Positions 27,072-35,817 of a DNA stretch of 64,000 nt are shown here, one piece after another. The notes below the pieces were generated by a model. The model did not search any database and was not told the origin of the DNA. It worked only from the letters and a program-made list of their open reading frames with translations. The translations under genes were made by a program, and so were the position numbers. Every line of letters begins with the position of its first letter. Position 1 is the stretch's first letter. The DNA is taken from contig JAEZAF010000087.1 of NCBI GenBank assembly GCA_023430545.1, forward strand, positions 9,180 to 73,179, given 5' to 3'. The DNA comes from Chloroflexota bacterium. Lineage in GTDB: Bacteria > Chloroflexota > Anaerolineae > Aggregatilineales > Phototrophicaceae.

Positions 27072-27803
27072 CTAGATGTGTTTCAGGCGTGCGCGAAACT
27101 TATAACGATCCCCCCGATAGGCGGACTCGACGTACTCAATCGGGCGCTGATCTTCGATATACGTCACTCGCACCATACTCAGGATCGGGCTGTTAACTTC
27201 GACCTTCAATAACTGTGCTTCTTCAGGTGTTGCCAGCCGTGCCCCCAGTTCCTGATCGGCATGCACCAGCCGGATACTGTAGTGTGTGCGCAGGACGTGA
27301 TAGAGCGACTCACGTCCGAAATCAAAACGCTCAAGGATATTCGGGCAATAGGAGGCCACCAGATGCGAAACTTCCAGCGCAACAGGCTGTTCATTTGCCA
27401 GCCTAACCCGCCGCAGCATCAGCAGGGGAGCACCAACCGGGATCTGTAACGCCTGTGCCAGCTTGCCCGTCGCCTCGATGAGCTTCGCATCCAGCATTCG
27501 GCTGCCGGGGCGCTGACCACGCTTTTCCATCTCCTCGGAAAAACTGGTGAGCATATCCAACGCCTGATTGATCGGTTCATCGCTGACAAATGTGCCTTTG
27601 CCAACCTGTGTGTAGAGCTTGCCCTCAAGCACCAGTTCCTTGATGGCTTTGCCTGCAGTCAGTCGGCTGACGCCAAACTGTTCGGAAAGCCCGCGCTCCG
27701 ATGGCACACGGTCGTGCGGTGTCAGCTCACCGGTATTGATTTTGTACAGGATGTATTCCTTGATCTGCTCGTAGTAGGGTTGGGATGATTTTGCTTTCAA
27801 CAT
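27072..27803 (-). CDS. GntR/HutC-family regulator (NagR/DasR-like)
   Basis: A 243-residue repressor. The N-terminal winged helix (about 1-75; QPYYEQIKEYILYKINTGEL, RVPSERGLSEQFGVSRLTAGKAIKEL) is joined to a UTRA ligand domain (about 95-235). This is the layout of NagR/YvoA and DasR, which respond to amino-sugar phosphates. The neighbouring GlcNAc/MurNAc hydrolases and the dre-like site at 34371-34396 support the same ligand class here. It lies 15 bp upstream of the GH3 gene on the same strand. Confidence 0.9.
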   Translation of the reverse strand: MLKAKSSQPYYEQIKEYILYKINTGELTPHDRVPSERGLSEQFGVSRLTAGKAIKELVLEGKLYTQVGKGTFVSDEPINQALDMLTSFSEEMEKRGQRPGSRMLDAKLIEATGKLAQALQIPVGAPLLMLRRVRLANEQPVALEVSHLVASYCPNILERFDFGRESLYHVLRTHYSIRLVHADQELGARLATPEEAQLLKVEVNSPILSMVRVTYIEDQRPIEYVESAYRGDRYKFRARLKHI

Positions 27804-27825
27804 CAGTACGTTTTTCGCTTCCGGC

Positions 27826-28014
27826 TTATTCCGCCTCTTTTGTCAGACGCATGACCAGCGCTGCACCCACAATCAACAGCAGTCCGATACCGCTGCTGCA
27901 GATACTGATTACAAATTCGCCGCTTTCACGGGGCTGCGCGAGGGCTGAACACAATCCCACAGCAAAGATGAAGCATCCGATTTGTAAAAAACCGCGCAGT
28001 GCATCATGGTTCAT
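27826..28014 (-). CDS. Small two-TM membrane protein
   Basis: A 62-residue protein with two hydrophobic segments (GCFIFAVGLCSALA near residues 13-26 and FVISICSSGIGLLLIVGAALVM near 34-55) and short polar ends. A weak GGAG lies about 12 bp before the ATG. It fits exactly into the gap between the transporter ATPase and the GntR gene on the same strand, which favours a real gene. No family recognised; it could assist the importer. Confidence 0.55.
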   Translation of the reverse strand: MNHDALRGFLQIGCFIFAVGLCSALAQPRESGEFVISICSSGIGLLLIVGAALVMRLTKEAE

Positions 28015-28033
28015 CGTGGATGTCTCCGAACGC

Positions 28034-29047
28034 TCACGATGGGTATGGGATTAGTGTCCCGTTGAGCTGTAACGGAAGACAGGCGGCCTCCTGGTTAAAT
28101 CCTTCCACACCCGCCAGTTCCGGGACTTCAGCATCACATAATCCGGGCTGGAAGAAGGGACAGCGTGGGTGGAAGGCACAACCTGGTGGGATCGACAGCA
28201 GACTCGGAATTTCCTCTGATCGCAGCTTCATCGGCTGTTTACGCCGCGTAATATCAGGATCAGCCTCCGGGACTGCCGAGAGCAGGGCACGGGTGTAAGG
28301 GTGGGCTGGGTTGGTGATCACATCCTGCGTGCGACCGATTTCGACGATCCGTCCCAGATACATGACGGCGATCCGGCCTTCCCATGCGAAATATTTCGCC
28401 AGCGCGAGGTCATGCGTGATCAGCACAATCGAGACCTGAAGTGTATCACGCAGGTTGTGCAGCATCTTCAGAATCCCAATGCGGATGCTGACATCGACCA
28501 TGCTGACAGCTTCATCCGCCACGATCAGGTTAGGGTTGACGGTGAGGGCGCGGGCAATACTTACCCGCTGACGCTGTCCGCCGCTGAGTTGATGCGGGAA
28601 TTTGTTGACGATGTCCCCCGGCGGTGTGAGGTCTACCAGTGTCAGCAGCTCCCAGATGCGGCGGCGAAGTTCGTTGCGGTCCTTGACCATCTTGTGACGC
28701 TTGAGTGGGAAGCTCAGGATCTGTCCGATCGTGTGCGCCGGGTTCAGCGATGCAAACGGGTCCTGATGGACAAGCTGCATCGAACGTCGGGCGACAGCCT
28801 GCTGTTTTGGCGGATAGCTTGCCATCGGCTGGCCGTTATACAGCACATCACCCCGTGAAGCGTCCAGAAGACCAGCGATGATCTTGCCTGTCGTGGTCTT
28901 TCCACAGCCGCTTTCCCCCACCAGACAAAGCACCTCTGTGGGGTAAATCGTAAGATCGATATCCTGAAGGACTGGGACCAGTTCCCGATCTTTTTCAAAC
29001 GAACGATAGACGTTTCGAAGTTCAACAAGTGGCTGCTGCTCTATCAC
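28034..29047 (-). CDS. Oligopeptide ABC transporter ATP-binding protein (OppF/DppF-like)
   Basis: Second ATPase of the importer, 337 residues: Walker A LVGESGCGKTTTGKIIAG, signature LSGGQRQRVSIARAL, Walker B NLIVADEAVSMVD and the OppF-type C-terminal CAFHPRCPFFQPGLC. The Walker B segment reads DEAVSMVD, the common OppF variant of DEPTSALD. It starts at a GTG that overlaps the stop of the OppD-like gene as GTGA, so the two are translationally coupled. Confidence 0.93.
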   Translation of the reverse strand: MIEQQPLVELRNVYRSFEKDRELVPVLQDIDLTIYPTEVLCLVGESGCGKTTTGKIIAGLLDASRGDVLYNGQPMASYPPKQQAVARRSMQLVHQDPFASLNPAHTIGQILSFPLKRHKMVKDRNELRRRIWELLTLVDLTPPGDIVNKFPHQLSGGQRQRVSIARALTVNPNLIVADEAVSMVDVSIRIGILKMLHNLRDTLQVSIVLITHDLALAKYFAWEGRIAVMYLGRIVEIGRTQDVITNPAHPYTRALLSAVPEADPDITRRKQPMKLRSEEIPSLLSIPPGCAFHPRCPFFQPGLCDAEVPELAGVEGFNQEAACLPLQLNGTLIPYPS

Positions 29048-30063
29048 GAATAGATGACCTTTTCCCGTTCTGCCCGAACCGCTTCATGATGGTGGCAGGC
29101 GACGCCATGATTCTGGTTAAACACGATAAACTCCGGTGGTACATGGGTGCAGATATCGGTTGCAAACCGACAGCGTGGATGAAACTTGCACCCCGGCGGC
29201 GGATCGATCAGGTCTGGAGGGCTGCCGGGGATGCTGTGAAGCTCTTCTGCACCAGCACTCAGGCGCGGGGCGGCATTCAACAGACTCAGGGTATAGGCAT
29301 GGCGCGGATGATAGAAGACTTCTTCCACCGGGCCTTTTTCCACGAATTCACCTGCGTACATGGTGGCGATGGTGTCAGCGATTTCCGCGGCAACTGCGAG
29401 GTCATGGCTGATGAAGATCACGCTGAAATTGAGTTCACGCCGCAGTTCCTTCAGGACATCGAGAATCGAGCGCTGCGTCAGGATGTCTACGGCAGTTGTT
29501 GGCTCATCCATAATCACGATCTGCGGACGCAGCAGCAGGCTTAGCGCCAGCAGCACACGCTGACGCATCCCACCGCTGAGTTCATGCGGATAGGAGCGAA
29601 ACACGCGCATTGGATCAAGTCTCACTTTTTCGAACAGATCGAGGGCGCGCCGTCTGCTTTCTTCCTGACGCATACCGTGTGCTTTACCCGTGTCGTATAC
29701 CATATCGGAGATGCGAAGCACCGGATTAAGCGAGTTCAGTGCCCCCTGAAAGACCATCGACATTTCCGACCATAAAAAGCGCCGCATCGCCCGGTCGGAC
29801 AGGTTGAGCACGTTAATTGGCTTGCCGTTGCGATCCTTATACAGGATAGATCCTCCCTCAATCCGGGCGGATCGTGGAAGCTGTCGGATCAGGGCGAGGT
29901 TCAGCGACGACTTTCCGCAACCGCTTTCGCCAATCACGGCTAGCGTCTCCCCGGCATGCAGATCGAATGAGACATCCTTGACCGCACGTACACGTCCGCG
30001 CTCGGCAAGGTAGCTCATCGTCAGATTCTTAACACTCAGTACAACATCACTGCTGAGTTGCAT
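29044..30063 (-). CDS. Oligopeptide ABC transporter ATP-binding protein (OppD/DppD-like)
   Basis: First ATPase of the importer, 339 residues: Walker A VIGESGCGKSSLNLALI, signature LSGGMRQRVLLALSL, Walker B IVIMDEPTTAVD and the C-terminal oligopeptide-family motif CKFHPRCRFATDIC. It lies 13 bp from the permease gene upstream and overlaps the OppF-like gene downstream. Confidence 0.93.
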   Translation of the reverse strand: MQLSSDVVLSVKNLTMSYLAERGRVRAVKDVSFDLHAGETLAVIGESGCGKSSLNLALIRQLPRSARIEGGSILYKDRNGKPINVLNLSDRAMRRFLWSEMSMVFQGALNSLNPVLRISDMVYDTGKAHGMRQEESRRRALDLFEKVRLDPMRVFRSYPHELSGGMRQRVLLALSLLLRPQIVIMDEPTTAVDILTQRSILDVLKELRRELNFSVIFISHDLAVAAEIADTIATMYAGEFVEKGPVEEVFYHPRHAYTLSLLNAAPRLSAGAEELHSIPGSPPDLIDPPPGCKFHPRCRFATDICTHVPPEFIVFNQNHGVACHHHEAVRAEREKVIYS

Positions 30064-30076
30064 ATCATTCCTCTGA

Positions 30077-31264
30077 TTACAGACTGCGCCGCAGGCGCGG
30101 GTTGAACATCTCTTCCAGTGAGCGCGTAAACAGGATCAGTGAAAGCTGGAAAAGGGCGATAGCCAGAATCGGTGCCAGCGGCATCATGATCGCGTTCGGG
30201 TTATAGAACGCACCCTGATTCTGAGCATTCCAGATCATGATTCCCCAGTCAGGTTCTTTCAACGGCGCCATGCCGAGGATAATCAGACCGACCAGTGAAT
30301 ACATCGCAGTACGGATGGCGAAAATGAAGTTGATGGCAATATAGCTGACCATGTTGGGGAAGATTTCCCGCGAGATGATATGCCACAGGCCGAGATCCAG
30401 CGTAATGGCGGCTTCCACATAATCACGTTCGCGCAGGCTCAGTACCTGAGCACGGACGGCTCGCATCAGCGCAGGCCAGCTTAATGCAGCGATCAGTACC
30501 GCCAGCATAAAGTTATTGTCAAAGGTAAGGATACTGGCAAGCACCAACAGCAGGGGAAACTGCGGAATCGTCAGGATAAAGTTTGACAGTGCCGACAGGA
30601 CCTGATCCACAACGCCGCCCAGCAGCGCCGCCAGTGAACCGAGGATCACGGCGATGGCCGTCGCCATCAGGCCGGCCTGCACCGCTGTAATGATGATCGT
30701 CTGCCCACCGTAAACGATATGTGACAGGATATCTCGCCCCTGCCAGTCGAGTCCTAATGGAAATTCTGATGATGGGGGCTGAAACAACGTGCGTGCATCC
30801 TCTGCACGGCGATCCATTCGAGGACGGCCTTCATATTCGATGAACAGTGGGCCGAAGGCGGTCACGAGGATAAAGAATACGATCCCTAAAAACCCAATGA
30901 ATCCGCCGGTATTTCGCACCAGAGACCGTACCGTCGTGCGCACACTGCGGCCTAATGAAGCCGTCTGGCGCAGGAAAAATTCGGTATTGGTTTCTGCGAA
31001 ATCCACTTCATCAATCGACTTGCGTGACGTAAACGGGTCCTGCCGGTTGACGTAAACATACGAGACGACAACCGATGTGGTGAGAATCACCATTGGGATG
31101 CCACCCAGAAAGCCGCAGGCAAACCCGCTGAGCACACAGGCGACAAAACCAATCAGCCCGGGCACAAAATATCGGTAACGTACGCCAATTGCCAGTGGGA
31201 TGAGGCCCAGCACCGCACCGATGATCAGGCCGGTGGTGGTTGCAACTGTTTCAAAACCGATCAT
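30077..31264 (-). CDS. Oligopeptide ABC transporter permease (OppC/DppC-like) with extended N-terminus
   Basis: Permease subunit of 395 residues, longer than the usual ~300. Residues 1-75 add about three hydrophobic segments (TTGLIIGAVLGLIPLAIGV, FVPGLIGFVACVLSGFACGFLG, MVILTTSVVVSYVYVN) before the normal DppC start, which is recognisable from about residue 115 (FIGFLGIVFFILVTAFGPLF). The BPD_transp_1 domain includes PLGLDWQGRDILSHIVYGGQ and the EAA loop (RAQVLSLRERDYVEAAITLDLG). Confidence 0.9.
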   Translation of the reverse strand: MIGFETVATTTGLIIGAVLGLIPLAIGVRYRYFVPGLIGFVACVLSGFACGFLGGIPMVILTTSVVVSYVYVNRQDPFTSRKSIDEVDFAETNTEFFLRQTASLGRSVRTTVRSLVRNTGGFIGFLGIVFFILVTAFGPLFIEYEGRPRMDRRAEDARTLFQPPSSEFPLGLDWQGRDILSHIVYGGQTIIITAVQAGLMATAIAVILGSLAALLGGVVDQVLSALSNFILTIPQFPLLLVLASILTFDNNFMLAVLIAALSWPALMRAVRAQVLSLRERDYVEAAITLDLGLWHIISREIFPNMVSYIAINFIFAIRTAMYSLVGLIILGMAPLKEPDWGIMIWNAQNQGAFYNPNAIMMPLAPILAIALFQLSLILFTRSLEEMFNPRLRRSL

Positions 31265-31346
31265 ACTGAGAACCTGTTATCTAAAACGATAATTTTTAAA
31301 TGAACTGTTACGTTACTATCGGCTGTATCTCTTTCAGCCGTGTTTT

Positions 31347-32438
31347 CTAACGTTTATCAAGGCTCACACGCGGGTCCAGCCAGCCGATCAACAGATCTGC
31401 CAGGATATTGGATGCGATCACGCTGATCGTAATCACGAGAAAGATACCCTGCATGGTGGTGTAGTCTCTTGCCAATACGGCGCGTGCAAGCAGCAATCCG
31501 AGGCCCGGATATTCAAAATAGCGTTCGACGATCACACTGCCGCTGAGGACAAAACCGATGCTGATCGCCAGCCGTGTGACCATTGGCAGCATGGCATTTC
31601 GTCCCACATACGCGCTTAAGATGCGCCGTTCCGAGAGGCCGCGTGCCTTGGCGACATTGATGTAATCTTCACCCAGTGTCGAGATCGTGCTGCTGCGCAT
31701 CGACAGAACCCAGACACCGATTGAGGCCAGTACGTAGGTTACAATCGGCAGAATCGCGTGTTTGATCACACTGCTGATGTATTCCAGCGTAAATCCCGGT
31801 GTGAGTGTATGATCGACACCGCCACGCATCTCACCCACGTTGAACCACTGTAGCTGAACCCCGGCGATCAGGATGATCAGCAGTGCGTAGACATAGTCCG
31901 GGATACCGGAAAGAATCGACGCGATGCCTGTGACGATATTGTCAAACAGACTGCCGCGCCAGTATGCGGTCATCATCCCGAGAATCACCCCCAGACCGAA
32001 GCTGATGAACAGCGCTGTGCCAACTGAAATCAGTGTCCACGGCAGATAGCGCAGGATCTGGTCCCGCACTGGAGTCCCGGCTGAGGTAATCGAAACCCCC
32101 AGATCGCCCTGAAGCAGATTTCCCATAAACGTCAGATACTGGTTGATGAGCGGCTCGTTTGGGTCGAAGGCGAACAGTGTCGCGGCCTGATTACGCGCCT
32201 CTTCCATTGTGTAACCCCGCTGCATCAGTTGATCGATGCGGATGTCTACCGGGTTGCCCGGCAGCAGGCGGATCAGGAAGAACGTAAAGGTTGTTGCCGC
32301 CCAGATCGTCACCAGCCCCTGAAGAAAAGCCCGAAAAGCATAGGAAGAGACAACCCTTTTAACGCGCTGGCTAAACTGTGATGGTTGTGGTTCGTAACGA
32401 TCAGGCGCTGTCGATGAAGGCGAGGCGGTTGCTGCCAT
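31347..32438 (-). CDS. Oligopeptide ABC transporter permease (OppB/DppB-like)
   Basis: Permease subunit of about 363 residues with six TM segments. Typical features: FFLIRLLPGNPVDIRIDQL, LGVSITSAGTPVRDQILRYLPWT and the EAA loop MRSSTISTLGEDYINVAKARGLSERRI. I take the ATG at 32438, with AAAGG upstream, rather than the TTG one codon before. It lies between the binding-protein gene and the OppC-like gene; the 82-bp gap to the latter shows no clear terminator. Confidence 0.92.
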   Translation of the reverse strand: MAATASPSSTAPDRYEPQPSQFSQRVKRVVSSYAFRAFLQGLVTIWAATTFTFFLIRLLPGNPVDIRIDQLMQRGYTMEEARNQAATLFAFDPNEPLINQYLTFMGNLLQGDLGVSITSAGTPVRDQILRYLPWTLISVGTALFISFGLGVILGMMTAYWRGSLFDNIVTGIASILSGIPDYVYALLIILIAGVQLQWFNVGEMRGGVDHTLTPGFTLEYISSVIKHAILPIVTYVLASIGVWVLSMRSSTISTLGEDYINVAKARGLSERRILSAYVGRNAMLPMVTRLAISIGFVLSGSVIVERYFEYPGLGLLLARAVLARDYTTMQGIFLVITISVIASNILADLLIGWLDPRVSLDKR

Positions 32439-32510
32439 CAATAACCTTTCTATAGTGAATGGGGCGAACCAATCGGTTCGCCCCGGTATTACCTGACTTA
32501 CAGCACTGCG

Positions 32511-34277
32511 TCAGGAAGCCGCAGGTGCAAGGGTCCCATTCAGGATGTAGTACTTCATGAAGTGATCGCGACCGGTCGGGTTGAGCAGGATCGGATCGCC
32601 TTCTTCGGGCAGGCCGCTGACCAGACTGGTGTTGAACGGTTCGGCGCTGAGGATGACATTCAGCGGGATGAACGGCATCGTCTGGTTGATGATCAGCGCA
32701 ACTTCACCCGCACGGACCTTCTGCTCTTCCGCATCGAGGCCGACATTGACACCGTCGATCAACGCATCAAGGTCAACGGTTTCGCCGTTGTAAGGATATT
32801 CGTGCATCGGGACACCCAGACCCGGCAGTGACGGGTCCAGATCGGTTCCCCAGCGCTGAAGCGGGTTGGCGAAGTGGCGCGATGCGAACGGTGAGGCTGC
32901 ACCCCAGCTCCAGATCGACAGTTCGAAGTTGCCTTCGCGGATCAGCGGGGGTACTTCAGCCGAGGGCATCGCACGGGCTTCGATGTCGAAACCGAAGGCG
33001 TTAAGCTGTGCCACCGCATCCTGTGTCGCAGCGGCGAAGTCCACAAAGTCAGACGGGAAGATCCACTCGCCACTGAGGGTGTTGCCATCAGCGTCGGCCC
33101 AGATACCATCGGCATTGCGGGTGTATCCCACACCTTCAAGCAGGGCGGCGGCGCGGTCGGTATCGAATTCATACAGATCGAGCTGATCAATCACATCCTG
33201 ATTCAGCAGGGCTTCGACATTACCATCGAGGATGCCAGCCATGTAGTGTGTACCGGTGCCGCCCAGACCATTGGTCAGGAACGCATTCTGGTCCCGGTCG
33301 ATCACCAGTGCGGCGGCCTGACGGACTTCCACGACATCCCACGGAGCGACTGCATGATTGAACAGCATCACCGGGCCATAACCACGCGGGATCGTCACAA
33401 TTTCCAGACCCTGTGCGACAAACGATTCGACGGTTGCCGGGGGATAGACATTGGTCGCGTGGGCAATTTCACCGCTCAGGACCAGCGGGGTGGTCGATTC
33501 GGTTTCACCTGCCCACAGCTTGAGCTGACCGAACTGCACATCATCGGAGAAGATGCTGTTCGGCTGCCAGTGCAGGGTCATAAAGCTGTCGCCGACATCA
33601 TCCAGCGTGTAGGTGTACGGGCCGCTGGCGATGTATTCTTCCGGACGATATTCGCGCAGTTCCGCCAGGAGTGCATCCCATTCTTCAGACTCTTTGGTGG
33701 CATCGGTGCCAAACAGGTCCAGTGCCCGCTGGGTGAACTCGCCATAGGTGTCATCGGCGACGATCGGTTCGCGCAGCAGAAGCTGTTCCGCCAGCAGCGA
33801 CGGCTCACCGCTGAAGTGGAAGTGCACGGTCAGATCATCAACCTTTTCGACTTCGTCAATGTAGGTGAACTGTGACCAGCCAACCAGACGGCCCATGGCA
33901 TAGGTTGTGACGATGTCATCAGCATCGATGGCTGAGCCGTTGCTCCATGTGAGGCCTTCCTGAAGCTTGATTTCGTATGCTGAATTATCTTCCGAGAAAC
34001 CCCAGCTTTCCGCCAGCATCGGAACATAGCTGTTATCTGCCCACATGTAAAAGGCAGGGGCAAGCTCGACCATTTCGCGGTAAACGTTGCCCAGATTAGT
34101 CCCAGGGCCGCCATCAGCGAAGGCGTTAAGGTGATGATTGGGCGGAAGTACATAGGGCCAGGTGCCAAGCCAGACACCTTCAGGTGCACCTTCGACGGCA
34201 TCCTGTGCGGAAACTGTAGCCAGTGATAAGCCACAGATTGAAAGTAAGAGGGTGAGGACCAGCAAGAATCGTTTCAT
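32511..34277 (-). CDS. ABC transporter substrate-binding protein, family 5
   Basis: Exported oligopeptide-type binding protein of 588 residues. A signal peptide (MKRFLLVLTLLLSICGLSLATVSAQD) precedes the SBP_bac_5 fold: MLAESWGFSEDNSAYEIKLQEGLTWSNGSAIDADDIVTT, later LWAGETESTTPLVLSGEIAH and QAAALVIDRDQNAFL. It is the first gene of the minus-strand importer operon. With NamZ and NagZ at the operon end, muropeptides or GlcNAc-containing peptides are the likely cargo (inference). A tandem TGGTATAG site lies 94-119 bp upstream. Confidence 0.92.
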   Translation of the reverse strand: MKRFLLVLTLLLSICGLSLATVSAQDAVEGAPEGVWLGTWPYVLPPNHHLNAFADGGPGTNLGNVYREMVELAPAFYMWADNSYVPMLAESWGFSEDNSAYEIKLQEGLTWSNGSAIDADDIVTTYAMGRLVGWSQFTYIDEVEKVDDLTVHFHFSGEPSLLAEQLLLREPIVADDTYGEFTQRALDLFGTDATKESEEWDALLAELREYRPEEYIASGPYTYTLDDVGDSFMTLHWQPNSIFSDDVQFGQLKLWAGETESTTPLVLSGEIAHATNVYPPATVESFVAQGLEIVTIPRGYGPVMLFNHAVAPWDVVEVRQAAALVIDRDQNAFLTNGLGGTGTHYMAGILDGNVEALLNQDVIDQLDLYEFDTDRAAALLEGVGYTRNADGIWADADGNTLSGEWIFPSDFVDFAAATQDAVAQLNAFGFDIEARAMPSAEVPPLIREGNFELSIWSWGAASPFASRHFANPLQRWGTDLDPSLPGLGVPMHEYPYNGETVDLDALIDGVNVGLDAEEQKVRAGEVALIINQTMPFIPLNVILSAEPFNTSLVSGLPEEGDPILLNPTGRDHFMKYYILNGTLAPAAS

Positions 34278-34370
34278 TTTATGACTCCGTAAGTTTCATT
34301 CAAAACACGAGAAAAGCACGGGAATTAAGTTTTACAGTGGGCGCTCCTTTCACATGAGCTGTGAAACATC

Positions 34371-34396
34371 TCTGGTATAGAGTGGTATAGTCCACT
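34371..34396. promoter_or_regulatory. dre-like operator upstream of the oligopeptide/muropeptide importer
   Basis: AGTGGTATAGTCCACT (34381-34396) agrees at 13 of 16 positions with a DasR/NagR-type site of the form ACTGGTCTAGACCACT. A second TGGTATAG half-site starts 10 bp earlier (34373), giving two half-sites on the same DNA face. It lies ~100 bp upstream of the binding-protein start, and the HutC-type regulator is encoded in the same locus. The rest of the gene-free stretch 34278-34827 holds promoters of the divergent units but no other structure that I can support. Confidence 0.6.
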
Positions 34397-34827
34397 TTCC
34401 AGGAAAGCTTAGCGTGATCTGGTGCATAGTGCAAGTGATTTCCTCCGAATTGGTTTGGAGGTTTTTCTGGCTGCCAAAACATCATTCAGTCATTCGACAT
34501 TGGATAAACAGAACGAATATCAAAAAAATATATTCCATACAATAAAATACGTCATCATGGTAATTCTTCCATTGTCTCCAACTTTGAAATGGGCTGGTTA
34601 CACCTGATCGCACCGTGCAGCGGGTCTGTTCTGGGGTTTTAACCTGTGTTATTCCGTTAGAAAGTAAAATCAGCGACACAACAGGCAGTATTTGTGAATC
34701 TTGCTGTAATATGTATAAACTAAAGCAGACCTCTTACCCCAGAGGGAGCATATTCCGGTCGTCGCGGTTTTATACATAGCGAATACTCGTATGGTTTTCA
34801 CCTCCTGTAGAGGAAAGTGTGACAACG

Positions 34828-35817
34828 ATGAGCCAAGTTGATCCCATCCACTCGCACCTGGAACGTATTCGGGCCTATCTGGAAGAAGAAAGAAACGAAG
34901 AAGCACTCGAGGTCGCGAATCAGGTTCTGGAGACAAATGAAAGCGCGATTGAAGTCCATCAGATCCGGTTGACGATCCTCCTGCCGGAACTGGTTCAACT
35001 GCATCTGATTCAGGCTACGCTGTCAGTTCTGTCCGGGTTGGATGGTACGGCCTATGAGGCTGCCCGGAAGCTGATCGAGCAGCCGCTTTACCAGAAACTT
35101 GAAACGCTTAAAAAGAGCATTGCACGCGGTCGAACCCGTACGGATGTCACCGATCATCTGCGCCATCTTGATGAGCTGGCTGCACTGGGGCGGTTTTTCC
35201 CAATTATCTACTTCGCTCAGGGAGTCGCATATCTCGAAGCGCGCAAACTGAAGCCGCAGTTTGCTTCCAGTACCGAAGGTAGTTCACCGCTGGACATCCT
35301 TAAAAATATTTTATCGTCGGACAAATCCTCACTCAGTCAGGATATTGTTCTGCCTGTCCGCGATGAACAGTACACCGCATGGACCTCGACTGCTATCGAG
35401 GCGTTGCGAGCGGCGCTGGAACACTTCGACGACTCACAGGCTTTTGTCGGTGAGATTTATGAACTGCTTGGTGGATTGTACGAAGAAGATGAAGATCTGT
35501 TCACCGCGCTGGATCAGTATCAGAAGGCGCTGGAACGCGGGCGCCCTGTAGAACCGTTGCTTGAGCGTCTAAGAACGCTTCTCACCCAGCAGGTGCAGCA
35601 AAAAATGCTGGTGCAGATTGATGAACTTCTCAATCAGAACGAGCTGGAGCAGGCGGCGCGTCTGCTGGAAGATTATGCGCCACAGCCTGTCACCGACGAG
35701 TGGCGACTGCGTCTGGCGGAAATCGCGCTCCTGACCGGCGATATCGATCAGGCAGACAGATATTACACGCATCTGGTCAGGAAAAGCGATGCTGATACGG
35801 AAGGGGATGAGGCATGA
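34828..35817 (+). CDS. TPR-like helical-repeat protein, partner of the downstream ATPase
   Basis: A cytoplasmic, mostly helical protein of about 329 residues with no signal peptide. Helix-pair repeats are visible: HLERIRAYLEEERNEEALEVANQVLE, AFVGEIYELLGGLYEEDEDLFTALDQYQKALERG, DEWRLRLAEIALLTGDIDQADRYYTHLV, which suggests TPR-type scaffolding. The ATG at 34828 has AGGAAAG (34811-34817) at good spacing; a GTG at 34819 would lie too close. Its TGA overlaps the ATG of the large ATPase (ATGA), so the two are coupled and probably interact. Confidence 0.75.
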   Translation: MSQVDPIHSHLERIRAYLEEERNEEALEVANQVLETNESAIEVHQIRLTILLPELVQLHLIQATLSVLSGLDGTAYEAARKLIEQPLYQKLETLKKSIARGRTRTDVTDHLRHLDELAALGRFFPIIYFAQGVAYLEARKLKPQFASSTEGSSPLDILKNILSSDKSSLSQDIVLPVRDEQYTAWTSTAIEALRAALEHFDDSQAFVGEIYELLGGLYEEDEDLFTALDQYQKALERGRPVEPLLERLRTLLTQQVQQKMLVQIDELLNQNELEQAARLLEDYAPQPVTDEWRLRLAEIALLTGDIDQADRYYTHLVRKSDADTEGDEA

